The notes below the pieces were generated by a model. That model was not told the origin of the DNA. It worked only from the letters and a program-made list of their open reading frames with translations, and ran no database searches. DNA of 16,266 nucleotides from positions 1 through 16,266 of the forward strand of contig JADGJG010000578.1 in assembly GCA_027596195.1 (NCBI GenBank), written 5' to 3'. Positions 16,166 to 16,266 of the stretch are shown one piece after another (position 1 is the first letter of the stretch; each line of letters begins with the position of its first letter). The position numbers and the translations under genes were made by a program. This DNA comes from Podochytrium sp. JEL0797. Its lineage: Eukaryota > Chytridiomycota > Chytridiomycetes > Chytridiales > Chytriomycetaceae.

Positions 16166-16266
16166 TTACTGCTTCTCAGCAACAACCTCAGTCGACTCGT
16201 CAGTGGTGTCCTTGACAAAGGTCTTGGTGAAGAGGGCAAAGAAGACACACGAGATGGCACAGGGGA
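16166..16266 (-). CDS. C-terminal end of the membrane protein, copy 2 (continues past or breaks at the window edge)
   Basis: The minus strand encodes the stop codon (16166-16168) and the last 32 codons of the same membrane protein as 1-186. The window ends inside the codon series, just before the place where copy 1 of this tail is cut. It may be the real 3' end of an intact convergent gene (which would explain where the tail came from) or another truncated remnant followed by a third repeat. Confidence 0.55.
   Translation of the reverse strand, partial: PCAISCVFFALFTKTFVKDTTDESTEVVAEKQ

Larger units (their letters stand above)
8981..16266 (+). repeat. Large tandem repeat, copy 2 (continues to window edge)
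   Basis: Second head-to-tail copy of 1639-8980. The gene order and exon structure are the same. It differs by scattered substitutions left of about 9646 and right of about 12907, a rewritten FAHD1 intron 2 (10 nt shorter), a 38-nt deletion in the last F-box/LRR pseudogene and a 3-nt difference further on in it. The window ends two to three bases before the point equivalent to the copy 1 edge, so whether copy 2 ends at the same breakpoint cannot be seen. Confidence 0.97.
15898..16266 (-). repeat. Inverted repeat arm, copy 2
   Basis: Same as 8610-8980, reaching the window edge. It is the third copy of the membrane-protein tail in the window. Confidence 0.9.

Overview
The window looks like nuclear DNA of an early-diverging fungus, most plausibly a chytrid. 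Its protein-coding genes have several exons with short introns (53-68 nt, GT donors, AG acceptors, a CTAAT-like branch site in the FAHD1 intron). It carries a clear Cdh1/Fizzy-related APC/C activator. It also carries an F-box plus 'GxIP' leucine-rich-repeat family of a kind I associate with chytrids. There are no bacterial operons, Shine-Dalgarno sites or factor-independent terminators. The lineage is inferred from gene content, not proven.

Layout: (a) 1-186 is the 3' end of a multipass membrane protein gene, running off the left edge. (b) 488-1674 is a two-exon type II membrane glycosyltransferase of the GT31 (beta-1,3-galactosyltransferase-like) type. (c) 1639-8980 and 8981-16266 are two copies of a head-to-tail tandem repeat of about 7.3 kb. 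Each copy holds, in order: the last 11 codons of the glycosyltransferase; a short F-box-like gene (-); a frameshifted F-box/LRR pseudogene (-); an intergenic region with paired MluI-cell-cycle-box-like sites; a four-exon CDH1 gene (+); a three-exon FAHD1-like acylpyruvase gene (+); a second frameshifted F-box/LRR pseudogene (+); and an inverted tail of the same membrane protein gene that starts the window. The repeat joint at 8980/8981 fuses the truncated membrane-protein tail to the truncated glycosyltransferase tail with at most 1 nt of homology. The window stops about 2-3 nt before the corresponding position of copy 2, so a third copy or an intact gene could follow.

The two copies are a mosaic. 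About 3.26 kb (2314-5575 versus 9646-12907) shows no difference I can find, even in a CA microsatellite and poly-C tracts, while the flanks carry scattered substitutions and indels. CDH1 and FAHD1 differ between copies mostly at synonymous sites. The short F-box gene differs mostly at amino-acid-changing sites, and the F-box/LRR loci are already broken, with copy 2 taking an extra 38-nt deletion. CDH1 and the F-box proteins both belong to ubiquitin-ligase substrate selection (APC/C and SCF), but nothing here shows that they act together. FAHD1 is metabolic, the glycosyltransferase is secretory, and I see no common pathway.
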